This document shows positions 63,363-64,000 of a stretch of DNA of 64,000 nt, piece after piece (the stretch's first letter is position 1; every line of letters starts with the position of its first letter). A model generated the notes under the pieces. It had not been told where the DNA came from and did no database searches. It saw only the letters and a list, made by a program, of their open reading frames with translations. A program made the position numbers and the translations under genes. The stretch spans positions 558,001-622,000 of the forward strand of contig NZ_SZVI01000001.1 in assembly GCF_013416775.1 (NCBI RefSeq), given 5' to 3'. The DNA is from Rhodoferax sp. BLA1. GTDB lineage: Bacteria > Pseudomonadota > Gammaproteobacteria > Burkholderiales > Burkholderiaceae_C.

Positions 63363-64000
63363 TCACCCGGCTTGCGCACGCCGCTCCTGGCGCACCGGCA
63401 CACGCAGGTCATCCAGGTAGTCCTGGGCGATGTTGACACCCGAGCGCACACCCAGGTCACCGACGTGCTGGGCCAGCCATTGGCGGGCGTGGCTTTGTCC
63501 CAGATCGTGCAGAGCGTTGATCAGCGGCGCATCGGTTGCCAGCTTGGTGGCTGCGCCAAGCTGCTCCAACACCTCACCACCGTCAATGCGGTGCAGCAAC
63601 ACATCCTTGTAATGGTCAGGGTTGAGTTTGCCTTCCTTGAGCAGGCGCTTGACAAAGTCGATTGCGCGCATTTCAGCCATCAGCGCGGCGTTGAAAGTGA
63701 TTTCGTTGAGCCGATCCATGATGTCCACCGCGCTGGTGGGCAATTTGTCGCGCCGGATCGGATTGATCTGCACCAGCACAATGTCGCGGCTGGCGCATTG
63801 GTAGATCAGGGGGTGAATCGCCGGGTTGCCAACGTAGCCACCGTCCCAGTAAAACTCGCCGTCAATCTCCACCGCCTGAAACATCATGGGCAGACAGGCC
63901 GAGGCCATCACCGCGCTGGCGGTGAGGCGTTCACCCGAAAACACCTCGGCCTTCCCTGTGCTCACCTTGGTGGCCACCACAAACACCTTGAGATCCTTGA
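63363..64000 (-). CDS. patatin-like phospholipase (partial, 5' end outside window)
   Basis: The C-terminal 212 residues are visible. The patatin catalytic Asp lies in FYWDGGYVGNPAIHP, preceded by ASACLPMMFQAVEIDG. The nucleophile Ser in GxSxG lies beyond the window edge. The C-terminal part (RLNEITFNAALMAEMRAIDF) is common in bacterial patatin proteins. It likely hydrolyses acyl esters of lipids. The frame continues past 64000; an internal GTG near 63986 is not the true start. Confidence 0.85.
   Translation of the reverse strand, partial: KDLKVFVVATKVSTGKAEVFSGERLTASAVMASACLPMMFQAVEIDGEFYWDGGYVGNPAIHPLIYQCASRDIVLVQINPIRRDKLPTSAVDIMDRLNEITFNAALMAEMRAIDFVKRLLKEGKLNPDHYKDVLLHRIDGGEVLEQLGAATKLATDAPLINALHDLGQSHARQWLAQHVGDLGVRSGVNIAQDYLDDLRVPVRQERRAQAG

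Overview
The window looks like chromosome from a betaproteobacterium of the Comamonadaceae, most like Rhodoferax, Polaromonas or Albidiferax. The evidence is the gene order (fur/bamE-dapB-exbB-exbD-leuS-lptE, hpf-ptsN-hprK, glnE/yhdP-nitrilase, kdsD-kdsC-lptC), the GC-rich codon use of the housekeeping genes, and a dispersed AT-rich hairpin repeat of a kind I associate with this family. No rRNA, tRNA, CRISPR array or insertion sequence was seen.

Region 1-5 kb is an accessory patch with lower GC and many broken genes. It holds six very small genes, each for a protein with one N-terminal hydrophobic helix and a charged tail (complement of 1-155, 569-706, 729-872, complement of 1031-1162, 4622-4756 and 4800-4970). 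Two pairs are paralogous. Around them lie SOS-type genes and remnants: a complete SRAP/YedK-type gene, a second truncated copy, a umuD fragment under a LexA box, a decayed GIY-YIG gene, and the N-terminal stubs of two antitoxins. This is the strongest candidate here for something undescribed.

Region 5-12.9 kb holds a thioesterase-like gene, a molybdopterin oxidoreductase divergent from a TetR regulator with two visible operator-like palindromes, and an orphan 523-residue protein preceded by a 59-residue Asn/Pro-rich protein and a perfect 12-bp hairpin. Two long gaps (about 0.74 and 0.82 kb) carry no convincing gene.

Region 12.9-28.3 kb holds a uracil-type permease; a probable sulfide-response operon (RND adaptor, RND pump, sulfide:quinone oxidoreductase-like flavoprotein, DUF2892 protein, CsoR/CstR-type repressor); mnmA with a Nudix gene; the pntAB transhydrogenase; an acyl-CoA ligase; and an MTA/SAH nucleosidase.

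Region 28.3-64 kb is mostly core: corA, hpf-ptsN-hprK, fur, bamE, dapB, exbBD, leuS-lptE, holA, mltA, a nitrilase, yhdP, glnE, rfaE2, mnmE, apt, a Kef-type antiporter, kdsD-kdsC-lptC and an RNA-binding RRM protein. A block of ocd, lrp and a chemoreceptor separates lptE from holA, which are usually adjacent. A degenerate HD-GYP protein lies between rfaE2 and mnmE. Copies of the dispersed repeat lie between genes and also in frame inside leuS and a short-chain dehydrogenase gene.
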